DNA from: Streptomyces sp. G-G2
GTDB lineage: Bacteria; Actinomycetota; Actinomycetes; Streptomycetales; Streptomycetaceae
Length of the DNA stretch: 51,356 nt
Direction of reading: 5' to 3'
Assembly (NCBI RefSeq): GCF_030063135.1
Contig: NZ_JASISO010000054.1
Location: forward strand, 1-51,356
Within the stretch, counting starts at the first letter, position 1. Each line of letters starts with the position of its first letter. Positions 1 through 8,534 of the stretch are shown here, one piece after another. The translations under genes and the position numbers were made by a program. The notes under the pieces are model-generated. The model did no database searches. It saw only the letters and a list, made by a program, of their open reading frames with translations, and was not told where the DNA came from.

Positions 1-766
1 CAGGAGAGCCGGCGGGGGTGGTGGGGCCGGCCGGGGCGGTCCCGGACGCGGTGGCGCCCGTACCGGCGACGACGAGGCGTTCGGCGTCTTCTTCCTCGGT
101 GACCGCAGCGACGGCGGCTCCGGCCGTCACGAGGTCGCCCGGCAGGGACAGCGCGCCCACCCGGCGGCGTTCGCGCAGCCCGAGCACGTAGGCCAGGAAG
201 AAGACGCACAGCAGGCCGACCGCCAGGGCCGGGATCATCGGTACGAAGATCTCCGAGGCGTCGAGCTTGAGCGCGGTCGCGGCGCGGGCCGTCGGGCCGC
301 CCCACGGCAGGGTGTTCATCACGCCGTTGGCGGTGGCGGCGACCCCGGTCATCACCACCAGACTGAGACCGAGCCGCTTGTAGAGCGGGTACATCGCCGA
401 CACCGTGATCATGAAGGTGGTCGAACCGTCCCCGTCGAGCGAGACGATCGCGGCCAGCACCGCCGTACCCACCACCACCCTCATCGGGTCGGCCTTGCAG
501 AAGCGCAGGATGCCCCGGACGACCGGGTCGAAGAGGCCCACGTCGATCATCACGCCGAAGTACACGATGGCGAACATCAGCATGGCTGCGGTCGGCGCGA
601 GTTTGCCCACGCCGTCGATGACGTAGTCGCCCAGATGCGCGCCCTTGCCGGCGAACACGCAGAAGAGCGCGGGGATGAGGACGAGCGCCGCGATGGGCGA
701 CATTTTCTTCATCATGATCAGGACGAGGAACGTCGCGATCATGGCGAAGCCGAGGAAGGTCAGCAT
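1..766 (-). CDS. CitMHS-family citrate-metal:H+ symporter (3' end cut by window edge)
   Basis: The minus strand reads MLTFLGFAMIATFLVLIM, and continues as an integral membrane protein that runs off the left edge after about 255 residues. The N-terminus, the alternating hydrophobic segments and the conserved stretch around SLDGDGSTTFMI and NTLPWGGPTARA match the CitMHS family, which imports citrate complexed with Mg2+ or Ca2+ in symport with protons across the cytoplasmic membrane. The last visible part is a hydrophilic Ala/Glu/Thr-rich segment, likely the central cytoplasmic loop. The ATG at 766 is chosen because family members start at this position; no clear ribosome binding site precedes it. 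It lies 73 bp downstream of the molybdopterin oxidoreductase on the same strand, so co-transcription is possible. About half of the usual ~430-480 residues is outside the window. Confidence 0.88.
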   Translation of the reverse strand, partial: MLTFLGFAMIATFLVLIMMKKMSPIAALVLIPALFCVFAGKGAHLGDYVIDGVGKLAPTAAMLMFAIVYFGVMIDVGLFDPVVRGILRFCKADPMRVVVGTAVLAAIVSLDGDGSTTFMITVSAMYPLYKRLGLSLVVMTGVAATANGVMNTLPWGGPTARAATALKLDASEIFVPMIPALAVGLLCVFFLAYVLGLRERRRVGALSLPGDLVTAGAAVAAVTEEEDAERLVVAGTGATASGTAPAGPTTPAGSP

Positions 767-839
767 GGTGGGAACGTAGGCGTCTCCCGGTAACCCCAAC
801 AAGACGTCGGCGCGTGAGCAATACGAGCAAAACCCCAGC

Positions 840-3038
840 TCAGGGCAGGGGGGTCAGTTCCACCGGGAAACCGTTGAGCACGGCGGTCCCCGACAGCGGG
901 TCGAGCCGGGAGCCGTCGAGCAGCTGGTTGACATTGACTCCGGGCACGGTGGCGGCCACACCGAGCCGCGCACCCTGCCGGTCGTGCCCCCAGCCGTGCG
1001 GGAGGCTGACCACCCCGGTGCGGAGGGTGTCGGTGACCTCGACCGGAACCTCCAGGCTGCCTCCGTCGGCGGTGATCCTGGCCCGTCCCCCGTCGGCGAG
1101 CCCGAGGCGTCCGGCGTCATCGGGGTGGATCTGCAGGGTGCAGCGGTTGGAACCTCCGGTCAGCGCCGGGACGTTGTGCATCCAGCTGTTGTTGGACCGC
1201 AGGTGGCGGCGGCCCACGAGTACGAGGGCGGTGGGGCGGTCGGCGAGCGCTTCGCGCAGCCGGGGCAGCTCGGCCGCGATCGGCTCCGGCAGCAGCTCGA
1301 TCCTGCCGCTGCGGGTCTTGAGCAGGCCCGGGAGCCGGGCGGTGAGGGGACCCAGGTCGACCCCGTGCGGCGCGTTCCGGAGGTCTTCGAGGACGAGGTC
1401 GTACGGCCCCAGGCGCAGCATCATGTCCAGCCTGCGCTCGGGCCCGTCGTGGCCCGCCGGCATCCGGACCCGCGACTGCGGGTCGGTGCCGGAGCGGGGG
1501 GAACGGGGATCGGTGGCGGCCCGCGCGAGGGTGTCCGCGATGACGGCTTCATCCACGGTTCGGGGATCGGCTCCGTGCCGCCCGGAGACGGCCAGGATCA
1601 GTCGCGCGTGGATCTCGCACTCGTCCATCCTCCCGGCCTCCAGCGGGATGGCGGCAGGTGAGTAACGGGCCTGGTTGCGCACGGCGAAACCGTTGAAGGC
1701 GAAGTCGAAGTGCGCGCTCTGGGCGGGCGGCGGCGGGGGCAGGACGACGTGGGCGTGGCGCGAGGTCTCGTTGAGGTACGGGTCCACGGAGACCATGAAC
1801 TCCAGCCCGGACAGCGCCCGGTCAAGCCGGTCCCCGTCGGGCGCGGACAGCACCGGGTTGGCGGCGACGGCGATCACCACCCGGATCTGCCCGTCCCCCG
1901 GGGTTTCGATCTCTTCGGCGAGCGCGGCCATCGGCAGTTCACCCTTGGCCTCGGGGTGGCCGGAGACCCGGCTCGACCAGCGGCCGAGCGCGAACCCCCG
2001 CCCTGGGCCCGCGGGCCGGGGCGCCGCGGCGGTCGCGGAGAGCGGGAACATGGCGCCGCCGGGGCGGTCCAGGTTTCCCGTGAGGATGTTCAGTACGTCG
2101 ACCAGCCAGCTGGCCAGGGTTCCGTACTCGACGGTGCAGCTGCCGATCCGGCCGTAGACGGCGGCGCTCGGGGCGGCGGCCAGTTCCCGGGCGAGCAGCC
2201 GGATCTCCTCGGCGGACAGGTCACAGGCGGGTGCGACCTCTTCCGGTGTGAACGCGCGGAGGGCTTCGGTGAGTTCCCCGATTCCCTCCAGATGTTCCAA
2301 GAGCGTGCCGGGGTCGGTGAGTTTCTCGGCGAGCAGGGTGTGCGCGAGGGCCGCGAGGAGCAGGGCGTCGCTGCCGGGGCGCGGCGCGAGGTGGCGGTCG
2401 GCGAGGCGCGCGGTGCGGGTGCGGCGCGGGTCGACGACGACGAGGGTGCCGCCCCGTGCGCGCAGCGCCTTGAGCCGCCCGGGGAAGTCGGGTGCGGTGC
2501 ACAGGGAGCCGTTGGAGTCGACCGGATTGGCCCCGATGAGCAGCAGGAAATCGGTGCGGTCGAGGTCGGGCACCGGGATGGCGAAGGGGTCTCCGAAGAG
2601 CAGGCCGCTGGAAACGTGCTTGGGCATCTGGTCGAGAGTGCTGGCGGTGAAGAGGTTCCGGGTGGCGAGGGCCTTGAGGAGGAGCGGCGGGTAGAGGGCC
2701 CCGGCCATGGTGTGGGTGTTGGGGTTGCCGAGGACGACCCCGGTGCACTGGGGCCCGTACCGCTCGGTGAGCGTCGGGACGGCGGCGGCGATGGCGTCGA
2801 AGGCCTCGTCCCAGGTGGCCTCCTGGAGCGTGCCGTCGCGGCGGACGAGGGGGGTGCGCAGCCGGTCCGGGTCGGCGTCGAGGGCGCCGAAGGCCGCTCC
2901 CTTGGGGCAGATGAACCCGCGGCTGAAGATGTCGTCGCGGTCACCGCGGGCGCCGGTGACCGCGGCGCCCTCGATGGTCAGGGTGAGGCCGCAGGTGGCT
3001 TCGCAGAGCGGGCAGATACGCAAGGCGGTACGGGGCAT
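840..3038 (-). CDS. Molybdopterin-dependent oxidoreductase (FdhA/NasA-like)
   Basis: Predicted 732-residue cytoplasmic molybdo-bis-MGD enzyme. The N-terminus has the [4Fe-4S] cluster motif C9-x2-C12-x3-C16 and a fourth cysteine C44 (GFICPKG), followed by the molybdopterin oxidoreductase core. The C-terminus holds the dinucleotide-binding domain with the LRSNNSWMHN stretch typical of actinobacterial members. There is no Tat signal, so it should act in the cytoplasm. The substrate cannot be read from sequence; formate dehydrogenase-like and nitrate reductase-like members share this layout. The open frame extends 17 codons further upstream to 3089, but the ATG at 3038 has an AGGAGG Shine-Dalgarno with good spacing and places the cluster motif at the usual position. 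A TetR-type operator candidate lies about 50 bp upstream and a TetR gene precedes it on the same strand. Confidence 0.88.
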   Translation of the reverse strand: MPRTALRICPLCEATCGLTLTIEGAAVTGARGDRDDIFSRGFICPKGAAFGALDADPDRLRTPLVRRDGTLQEATWDEAFDAIAAAVPTLTERYGPQCTGVVLGNPNTHTMAGALYPPLLLKALATRNLFTASTLDQMPKHVSSGLLFGDPFAIPVPDLDRTDFLLLIGANPVDSNGSLCTAPDFPGRLKALRARGGTLVVVDPRRTRTARLADRHLAPRPGSDALLLAALAHTLLAEKLTDPGTLLEHLEGIGELTEALRAFTPEEVAPACDLSAEEIRLLARELAAAPSAAVYGRIGSCTVEYGTLASWLVDVLNILTGNLDRPGGAMFPLSATAAAPRPAGPGRGFALGRWSSRVSGHPEAKGELPMAALAEEIETPGDGQIRVVIAVAANPVLSAPDGDRLDRALSGLEFMVSVDPYLNETSRHAHVVLPPPPPAQSAHFDFAFNGFAVRNQARYSPAAIPLEAGRMDECEIHARLILAVSGRHGADPRTVDEAVIADTLARAATDPRSPRSGTDPQSRVRMPAGHDGPERRLDMMLRLGPYDLVLEDLRNAPHGVDLGPLTARLPGLLKTRSGRIELLPEPIAAELPRLREALADRPTALVLVGRRHLRSNNSWMHNVPALTGGSNRCTLQIHPDDAGRLGLADGGRARITADGGSLEVPVEVTDTLRTGVVSLPHGWGHDRQGARLGVAATVPGVNVNQLLDGSRLDPLSGTAVLNGFPVELTPLP

Positions 3039-3088
3039 GGGCCCTCCTGGGGACGGCAGGCTGCGGCGGCACGCGGGCGGCCCGAGCA

Positions 3089-3100
3089 TACCGACCGGTA
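3089..3100. promoter_or_regulatory. Candidate TetR operator, TACCGACCGGTA
   Basis: A 12-bp near-palindrome with arms TACCG and CGGTA around a two-base centre sits 51-62 bp upstream of the molybdopterin oxidoreductase start, in the 154-bp gap below the TetR gene. TetR operators in actinomycetes often have the form ACCGnnCGGT. That the neighbouring TetR protein binds here is inference. Confidence 0.35.
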
Positions 3101-3192
3101 CGGAGGTTGGGGAGACCCTGGCGCGAGCGAGGAAGAGGCGCGCCGAGCGGAAGGCGGCCGACCGAGAGCGGCCGACGGAGAGCGGGTGGGGA

Positions 3193-3822
3193 TCAGTCCA
3201 GGACGCGGGCGAGGTAGGCGTGCATCATCGCGCGGGTCTCGTCGATGATGTCCGGATCTCCGGCCGGGGCCACCCGGAAGGCGAGCTGGACCAGCGCGTC
3301 GGTGGCCTCGACGGCGACCAGGACGGTCCGCCGCAGCGCGGGATCGGGTACGCGGCCCAGGTGCAGGCAGAACAGCTCCGTCAGGCGCGCGGCGACCAGG
3401 TCATTGGGGTCGGCGGTGTCCGCGACCTCGCTCGACGGGGGCGCAGGCACGCCGAAGTCGACCAGGGCGAAGCCGGGGACGCTGCGTTTCATGGCGAGGT
3501 ACTCGTCGAGGACCGCGTCGACCGCGGGCCGCCAGTGAACCTCGGGGAGCGCGGCGAGCCGGGCCGTGATGCCCTCGGCATAGCGGTCGAGGTTGCGTTC
3601 GGCGAGGGCGTAGGCCATGGCTCGCTTGTTGCCGAAGAACCGGTAGACCGAGCCGATGGGGACGCCGGCGCGGAGGGCGACGGCCCGGGTACTCAGGTTC
3701 TCATACCCGGTCTCGTCGAGGAGTTCGGCGCAGGCGTCGAGGATCCGGGCGAGCCGGTCGGCGCTGCGCTGCTGGATCGGGGCGCGGCGCAGGGGGTGGG
3801 CGGGAGGCACGGAGTCCATCAT
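3193..3822 (-). CDS. TetR-family transcriptional regulator
   Basis: A 209-residue protein with a TetR N-terminal DNA-binding domain at about residues 25-75, including the helix-turn-helix stretch LSTRAVALRAGVPIGSVYRFF. The alpha-helical C-terminal part is a variable ligand-binding domain. Its start lies 15 bp after the stop of the polytopic membrane protein at 3838, so it probably forms the last gene of the operon that begins with the beta-helix protein, while the molybdopterin oxidoreductase follows after a 154-bp gap with a candidate operator. Two ATG codons are adjacent (3822 and 3819) and an AGGA lies upstream; I took the first. The effector is unknown. Confidence 0.9.
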   Translation of the reverse strand: MMDSVPPAHPLRRAPIQQRSADRLARILDACAELLDETGYENLSTRAVALRAGVPIGSVYRFFGNKRAMAYALAERNLDRYAEGITARLAALPEVHWRPAVDAVLDEYLAMKRSVPGFALVDFGVPAPPSSEVADTADPNDLVAARLTELFCLHLGRVPDPALRRTVLVAVEATDALVQLAFRVAPAGDPDIIDETRAMMHAYLARVLD

Positions 3823-3837
3823 GCCGGTCCTGGGTTC

Positions 3838-5274
3838 TCAGTTCAGCAGGAGGCTCAGACCTCCGATGGTGTACGTGATCATCAGCGTGAGCAGGGGCAG
3901 TTGGCCCGCGACCGCCCGGGCGGGCGGGAAGAGGCGTACGGACCGGTCGTGCGCGGATACGACGCCGAGGACGTGGCCGGTGACGACGGCGACGACCTGG
4001 AGGGCCGCGAGACCGCCCGGGTCCAGGGGTGGGGCGGGCGCCGGGACGTGGTCAGCACCACCCGCAATGATCACTGTCCGTGACGATTCGGTGACGAACA
4101 AGGAGAAATAGTGGGCTGTGAGGTAACCGAGAGCGATGGGAAGGAGGGAATGCGCGAAAGCGGTCAGGGGGCTCGGGAGCGGGCCGGAGACCAGGCGGGT
4201 GGCCGCCGCGCACAGGCAGTAGAGGGCGGCGACCAGGGTGATGGAACCGAGGAGTCCGAGCGCGGCCGCGGGGGTTCGGCCGAGGGGGGAGGTCTGGATG
4301 GTGTTGATCCACGAGGGGCTGTCGGAGAAGCCGTCGTAGGCGGTGGATCCGAGCAGGACGCAGACGGTGGCGACGAGTCCGGGTCGCTCGGGTGTCGCGT
4401 CGAGTCCGTGGAAGGGGTTACGGAGGACGAGGCGGCCGTCGTTTCGACGACCGAGGGGGGAGAAGCGGGCCAGAAGGGTGGAGTAGGCCTCGAAGGGGTC
4501 GCCTTCGGCGAACCACGATTCGCCGAAGCGGGCCGCGAGGCCGAGTTGCACGGTGGCGTATACGGCCAGGGCGATCAGGAGGGTGGTGCGCGAGGCGGGG
4601 TCGGGTGAGACGAGTTCGAGCCAGGTGAAACCGAACAGGCCGATGGCGGCGGGCCAGAGGCCGAGCCGGGACGGAAGGAGGTGGACGGGCGGCACCGGTC
4701 TGGCGGGCCGGAGGCGGTGTAGCAAGCGGTGGAGGGTGCGCAGCGGGTTGAGCAGGCGCCAGGCGGGGCCGAGGAGGAGGGAGGCGGGGACGAGACCGAC
4801 CCAGAGCAGGACGTAGACGGCGCCCGGGGCGGGGTTGCGGGCGGGGTCGTCGGGACCGAAGAGGAGGTGCGACAGGACGAAGAGGGCGGCGGCGAGTCCG
4901 AGGACGCGCAGCGCGGTCCGGGTGGTCGGCGCGTCGGCCACCCGCTGGACGGCGGTGGGCAGCGGACGACCCGAACGGTCGCCCCGGAAGCGGGAGGTGG
5001 ACCAGAGCAGACCGAGCGCGAGAAAGGAGACGAAGAGCGCGGCGAAGGCACCGGCGAAGGCGTAGAAGGGGGAGATGGGCAGGTCGTGCTGGGAACCGAT
5101 GCCATGGGCCAACGTGGTGAGCGGATCGGCGAGGGCGCCCGGGCCCCCGGCCGGGACGACGCCGGGAGCGGGACCCGCCGCCGGGCCCGGCCCCGGGAGC
5201 GGCACCCCAGCCGATGCCCCAGCCGACAGCAGGGGTCGCACCAGGGCCGATGCCAGGGGCGGCGCCGGGGTCAT
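3838..5274 (-). CDS. Conserved polytopic membrane protein of unknown function
   Basis: 478 residues. An Ala/Pro/Gly-rich N-terminal region (residues 1-50) is followed by a short conserved-looking segment with HGIGSQHDLPIS just before the first membrane helix. I count roughly ten hydrophobic segments, the last ending at the C-terminus. Scattered histidines near membrane boundaries (HGIGSQH, AHYFSLF) could bind metal, but this is only suggestive. The start codon overlaps the stop of the cupredoxin-like lipoprotein gene (ATGA at 5271-5274), which indicates translational coupling. It is the third gene of the operon beta-helix protein, lipoprotein, membrane protein. I recognise a widespread uncharacterised actinobacterial family but no function. 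Confidence 0.8.
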   Translation of the reverse strand: MTPAPPLASALVRPLLSAGASAGVPLPGPGPAAGPAPGVVPAGGPGALADPLTTLAHGIGSQHDLPISPFYAFAGAFAALFVSFLALGLLWSTSRFRGDRSGRPLPTAVQRVADAPTTRTALRVLGLAAALFVLSHLLFGPDDPARNPAPGAVYVLLWVGLVPASLLLGPAWRLLNPLRTLHRLLHRLRPARPVPPVHLLPSRLGLWPAAIGLFGFTWLELVSPDPASRTTLLIALAVYATVQLGLAARFGESWFAEGDPFEAYSTLLARFSPLGRRNDGRLVLRNPFHGLDATPERPGLVATVCVLLGSTAYDGFSDSPSWINTIQTSPLGRTPAAALGLLGSITLVAALYCLCAAATRLVSGPLPSPLTAFAHSLLPIALGYLTAHYFSLFVTESSRTVIIAGGADHVPAPAPPLDPGGLAALQVVAVVTGHVLGVVSAHDRSVRLFPPARAVAGQLPLLTLMITYTIGGLSLLLN

Positions 5275-6230
5275 CGGACGAGGAGTTGGGTCAGGACCAG
5301 GTCGGACTCGTGGGTCTCGACCTCGAAGAGACCCGTGCGGTCGACCGTGAGGATCAGGGTGGTCTCCTGGCCTGCGGGGAGCGGCAGCTCCTTGTCGTAG
5401 CCGTGGACGTGCAGGGTGTCCGCGCGGTCGCTGGTGACCCGCAGGGCGACGCGTTCGCCGCGCTTCAGCTCCGTCCGCCCGGGGGCGGGGGTGACCTTGC
5501 CGTCATGGACGGTGATGGTCACGGTCCGGTCGGCCGCAGGCGTGGGCGGGGCGGGCGGCTGGGCGGGGGGCGGCTGCTGGGCCGGGGGTGCGGTGGTGCC
5601 GTGGTCGTGGCCCGCCTGGTCCGGGGCGGGCGCGGCGAGCTGGGCCGTGGACTCCACCGGCTTGCCCGCGACCGCCCAGGCGGTGTGGTCGTCCGCGTAG
5701 AGGCGGACGGTCAGGGTGTGTGCGCCCTGGGGCACCTGGGCGGCGGACAGGTGGTACCAGGAGCCGTACAACCGGGCCAGTTCGTGGCCGTCGAGCAGGA
5801 GGTGGGCGTGGCCGCCACCTGCGAGCGCGGCGCCGCCCACGCTGTCGGGGGTGAAGCGGAAGTCGCGCACCTCCAACTGGAGGTTCCAGCCGTCCTCGCT
5901 GTCGGGGCGGACGGCGAGCTTGACCTCGGGGGCACCTTGGGACGGGACTTGGCGCAGCCGGTGACCGGCCTCGTCCTGGGTGTCCAGCAGGGTTCCGACG
6001 CTGCCGGAGGCCTGCTGGTGGGTGGTGCCGGGTTTGTGGTGGGTGGTGGCCCGCCCGCCGCAGCCCGCGGCGCCGGCCGCGGCGAGCAGGGCCAGTACGG
6101 CCCAGGTCGCCCCGAGCCGGGCCCGGCGGTCCCGCACCGCCCGGGCGGGCGTCACGCGACCCGTCGGCCCGGGCGGCGCGGGGGGCGTGCGGTGCTGGGC
6201 GGGAGGCGTGTGGTGCTGGGCCAGGGTCAT
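5271..6230 (-). CDS. Cupredoxin-like secreted lipoprotein
   Basis: 319 residues. About 40 cytosolic residues precede a hydrophobic signal segment ending in a lipobox with Cys57 (AAGC). The exported part has an N-terminal beta-rich domain (about 75-200), a His/Asp and Pro-rich linker (GHDHG then PPAQQPPP), and a C-terminal domain of about 90 residues that looks like a cupredoxin fold: hydrophobic strands, LHVHGYD, then FEVETHESDLVLTQLLV. The His residues in HVHGYD and ETHE are candidate copper ligands, but the usual Cys ligand of type 1 sites is absent. Start and stop overlap both neighbours by 4 bp (ATGA), so all three genes form one operon. A copper or redox role at the membrane surface is inference. 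Confidence 0.8.
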   Translation of the reverse strand: MTLAQHHTPPAQHRTPPAPPGPTGRVTPARAVRDRRARLGATWAVLALLAAAGAAGCGGRATTHHKPGTTHQQASGSVGTLLDTQDEAGHRLRQVPSQGAPEVKLAVRPDSEDGWNLQLEVRDFRFTPDSVGGAALAGGGHAHLLLDGHELARLYGSWYHLSAAQVPQGAHTLTVRLYADDHTAWAVAGKPVESTAQLAAPAPDQAGHDHGTTAPPAQQPPPAQPPAPPTPAADRTVTITVHDGKVTPAPGRTELKRGERVALRVTSDRADTLHVHGYDKELPLPAGQETTLILTVDRTGLFEVETHESDLVLTQLLVR

Positions 6231-8365
6231 GCGGCGCCGTCCAGGGTGGGGCGGGGGCCCGCCGGGACGGGCTCGCGGTCCTCGTCGGAGTCGCCGCCCC
6301 CGCCGGGGACGGTGGGGGCGCGGGCGGGGCCGGGGCGGCCGGAGGCGACCACGGCCCACAGCACCCACACCACCGCCACCAGTGCGCGGATCCACGCGGG
6401 GCTCAGCGGGATCCACGGAATCATCAGCACGGCCTTGTCGAAGCCGTCGAGCAGGGTCAGTGCGCCGAGCAGCAGGGTCAGCCGCGCCAGCCAGGGGCGG
6501 TCGGCCCGGAGCACGACCCCGGCACCCGTCCACCACAACCCGAGGAGGAACAGCGCGAGCACGGGCACGAAAGTGCTGGTCAGCGTCATCGTGGACCCGG
6601 CCACGTCCAGGGCCAGCCCGGCCAGGCCCAGCAGCGAGGAGAGCGTTCCCCGTCGCGACACGCGCAGCCTGCGCCACCACAGCGCCCCGCCCGCCAGGGC
6701 CAGTACCACCGCGACGGACAGCGCGATCTGGGTCTCCACCCGCTCCAGGCCCCGGGCGCCGTACCAGTCGCAGCCTGCCGGGAGTTTGCGTGCCTGGACG
6801 TTGTAGTCGGCGCAGACCAGCAGTTGGGCCAGCTTGACCGGTTCCCCCACCAGCCGGGCCGAGCCGCCCGAGACGGCGCCGCGCGCCTCACCGCACTGCG
6901 GGAGCGTGCCCGGGGTGGAACCGTCGGGGCCGTCCTGCCAGCAGTTGCCCCTGCCCTGGCCGTCCCACCACACGTCCGCGCCGTTGGGGCGGGAGGCGCC
7001 GGACTTGTCCTTGCCCAGGATGTTCCCGGCGTAGCGGTTGTGGTGGGAGGTGTCGGCCTGCTTGCTCCAGGCCGGCTCGCCCCGGATGAAGGCGGGGACC
7101 GCGCTCAGGAAGAACCCGGCGCGCCGGTGCCCGTAGACCCAGTTGTTCTCGTACACGTTCCAGTTGCCGCCCGCGGTGATGATGCCGGTGCCCGGCGGCA
7201 TGGAGATCTGCGGGCAGACGACGCCCTGTTCGTAGCCGCGGTCGACGGGGGCCTTGGCGCAGGTGCCGTCGGCGACGTACGGGTAGAAGTCCTCGTTGTT
7301 GTCGTGGATCAGGTTCCGCTCGAACAGGGCGTGGTTCTGCGGGAGTCCGGGGTGGCCGGGGAAGGCGCTGTCCATCGAGGCGCCGCCCATGTTGCCGTCG
7401 AACTCGTTGTCGTGCACCCACACCGAGTCGCCCGCCGTACCGGAGTAGCCGACCATGTTGTGGTGGCTGCGGCAGCCGGTGATCTCGATGGAGTGGCGCG
7501 GGACGTCGTAGCCGCGGCCGTCGTTGATGTCGGAGGCGCTGCCGGGGTAGATGCCGGAGTCGCCGTTCCCGTAGGACTCGCAGTTCTTGTACAGGCCGTG
7601 GTCACTGGCGAAGGTCAGGAAGCCGTACTCGTCGTTCCAGCGGGTGAGGACGTCGTCGATGACGAAGCCGTCGCCCGCCAGGACGTACAGCGAGTTGAAG
7701 GTGGTGCGCTGCGCGGTGAAGTTGCGGAAGTAGATCCCGTCGGACTTGTCGGCCCGGATGGCGTTCAGCTTCTGGTATTTGGCGTCGATGACGACGTCCT
7801 GCCGGGATGACCCGGTGCCCTCGATCTGGAGGTTCTTCTTGCCGAGGATGGCGACGAGGTTCTGGTTGTGGCGGCACCGCACCTGCTGCTCGTAGGACAG
7901 GATCTGGTAGCCGAGCGAGGAGTTGGGGGCCTTCAGGGACGCGCACTCGCCGGTCGGTTTGGGCAGCGAGGGCTCTTCCTCGTACAGGCCGGGCAGGATC
8001 GCGATGTTCATCCCGGGGCGGTCGACGGCGTCGACGGCTTCCTGGAGGTTGCGGAAGCCGTTCTTCTCGCACCGGTCGTAGAGGGCGAGGTTGCGCAGTT
8101 TGAGGGGCTCCGGGAAGCCGGCGGTGCGCCGCTCGAAGTCGGGGCGGCCGGTCTTGCAGACGAGCAGGTCGGGTTCGCCCGTGCGGTACTCCGGCACGCT
8201 TCCGGAGCCGTCGGGGAGGGTGATGGGGCGTTCCTCGTGGGCCTGGGCGGCGGGCGCGGCGGCGAAGAGGGCGAGAAGGGTCAGGAAGGAGAGGAGGGAG
8301 AGGAGGGCCGGGCGGGCGGCGAGGAGCGCCGCCGGCACGGCAGGGAACCTGCGGGTCCACGACAT
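6227..8365 (-). CDS. Secreted right-handed beta-helix protein with C-terminal membrane anchor
   Basis: 712 residues. A signal peptide (MSWTRRF... to AQAHE) is followed by a parallel beta-helix region of about residues 85-500. It shows the repeating pattern of short strands with Asn/Gly/Asp turns (FRNFTAQ, YKNCESYGNGDSGIY, VWVHDNEFDGN, NVYENNWVYGHR) seen in the NosD/CASH and pectate-lyase-like families. The region contains paired cysteines, fitting an exported protein. After about residue 540 come four to five hydrophobic helices, so the beta-helix should be held outside the membrane. I chose ATG 8365 because it begins the signal peptide; the frame is open to a GTG at 8413 and neither has a good ribosome binding site. 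First gene of the three-gene operon. Function unknown; copper handling by analogy to NosD is only a guess. Confidence 0.82.
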   Translation of the reverse strand: MSWTRRFPAVPAALLAARPALLSLLSFLTLLALFAAAPAAQAHEERPITLPDGSGSVPEYRTGEPDLLVCKTGRPDFERRTAGFPEPLKLRNLALYDRCEKNGFRNLQEAVDAVDRPGMNIAILPGLYEEEPSLPKPTGECASLKAPNSSLGYQILSYEQQVRCRHNQNLVAILGKKNLQIEGTGSSRQDVVIDAKYQKLNAIRADKSDGIYFRNFTAQRTTFNSLYVLAGDGFVIDDVLTRWNDEYGFLTFASDHGLYKNCESYGNGDSGIYPGSASDINDGRGYDVPRHSIEITGCRSHHNMVGYSGTAGDSVWVHDNEFDGNMGGASMDSAFPGHPGLPQNHALFERNLIHDNNEDFYPYVADGTCAKAPVDRGYEQGVVCPQISMPPGTGIITAGGNWNVYENNWVYGHRRAGFFLSAVPAFIRGEPAWSKQADTSHHNRYAGNILGKDKSGASRPNGADVWWDGQGRGNCWQDGPDGSTPGTLPQCGEARGAVSGGSARLVGEPVKLAQLLVCADYNVQARKLPAGCDWYGARGLERVETQIALSVAVVLALAGGALWWRRLRVSRRGTLSSLLGLAGLALDVAGSTMTLTSTFVPVLALFLLGLWWTGAGVVLRADRPWLARLTLLLGALTLLDGFDKAVLMIPWIPLSPAWIRALVAVVWVLWAVVASGRPGPARAPTVPGGGGDSDEDREPVPAGPRPTLDGAA

Positions 8366-8485
8366 GCGCGAGAGAGTAGAGCAATGTTCATGTTTTCGGA
8401 TCCCCTCGCGCACGCATCCGCTGGACGGGTTCCGCCCGACCCTCCCCCGCCACCCGCCGCGCGTGCCCGTTGACGTCGGGGCCGG

Positions 8486-8513
8486 GGAATCCTACTGTCA
8501 ACCATAGGATTCC
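8486..8513. promoter_or_regulatory. Perfect inverted repeat upstream of hmgA
   Basis: GGAATCCTA, ten bases, then TAGGATTCC: two 9-base arms forming a perfect inverted repeat that ends 21 bp before the hmgA start. The position overlaps where a promoter would lie, so it is a likely operator. The GntR/UTRA gene downstream in the same unit is the obvious candidate regulator, but I cannot show binding. Confidence 0.5.
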
Positions 8514-8534
8514 TTCGACTGAGCGGGAGCAGCC

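Noticed and set aside
1710..3248. A 512-codon plus-strand frame opposite the molybdopterin oxidoreductase
   Set aside because: Antisense shadow with Gly/Glu/Val-rich low-complexity product.
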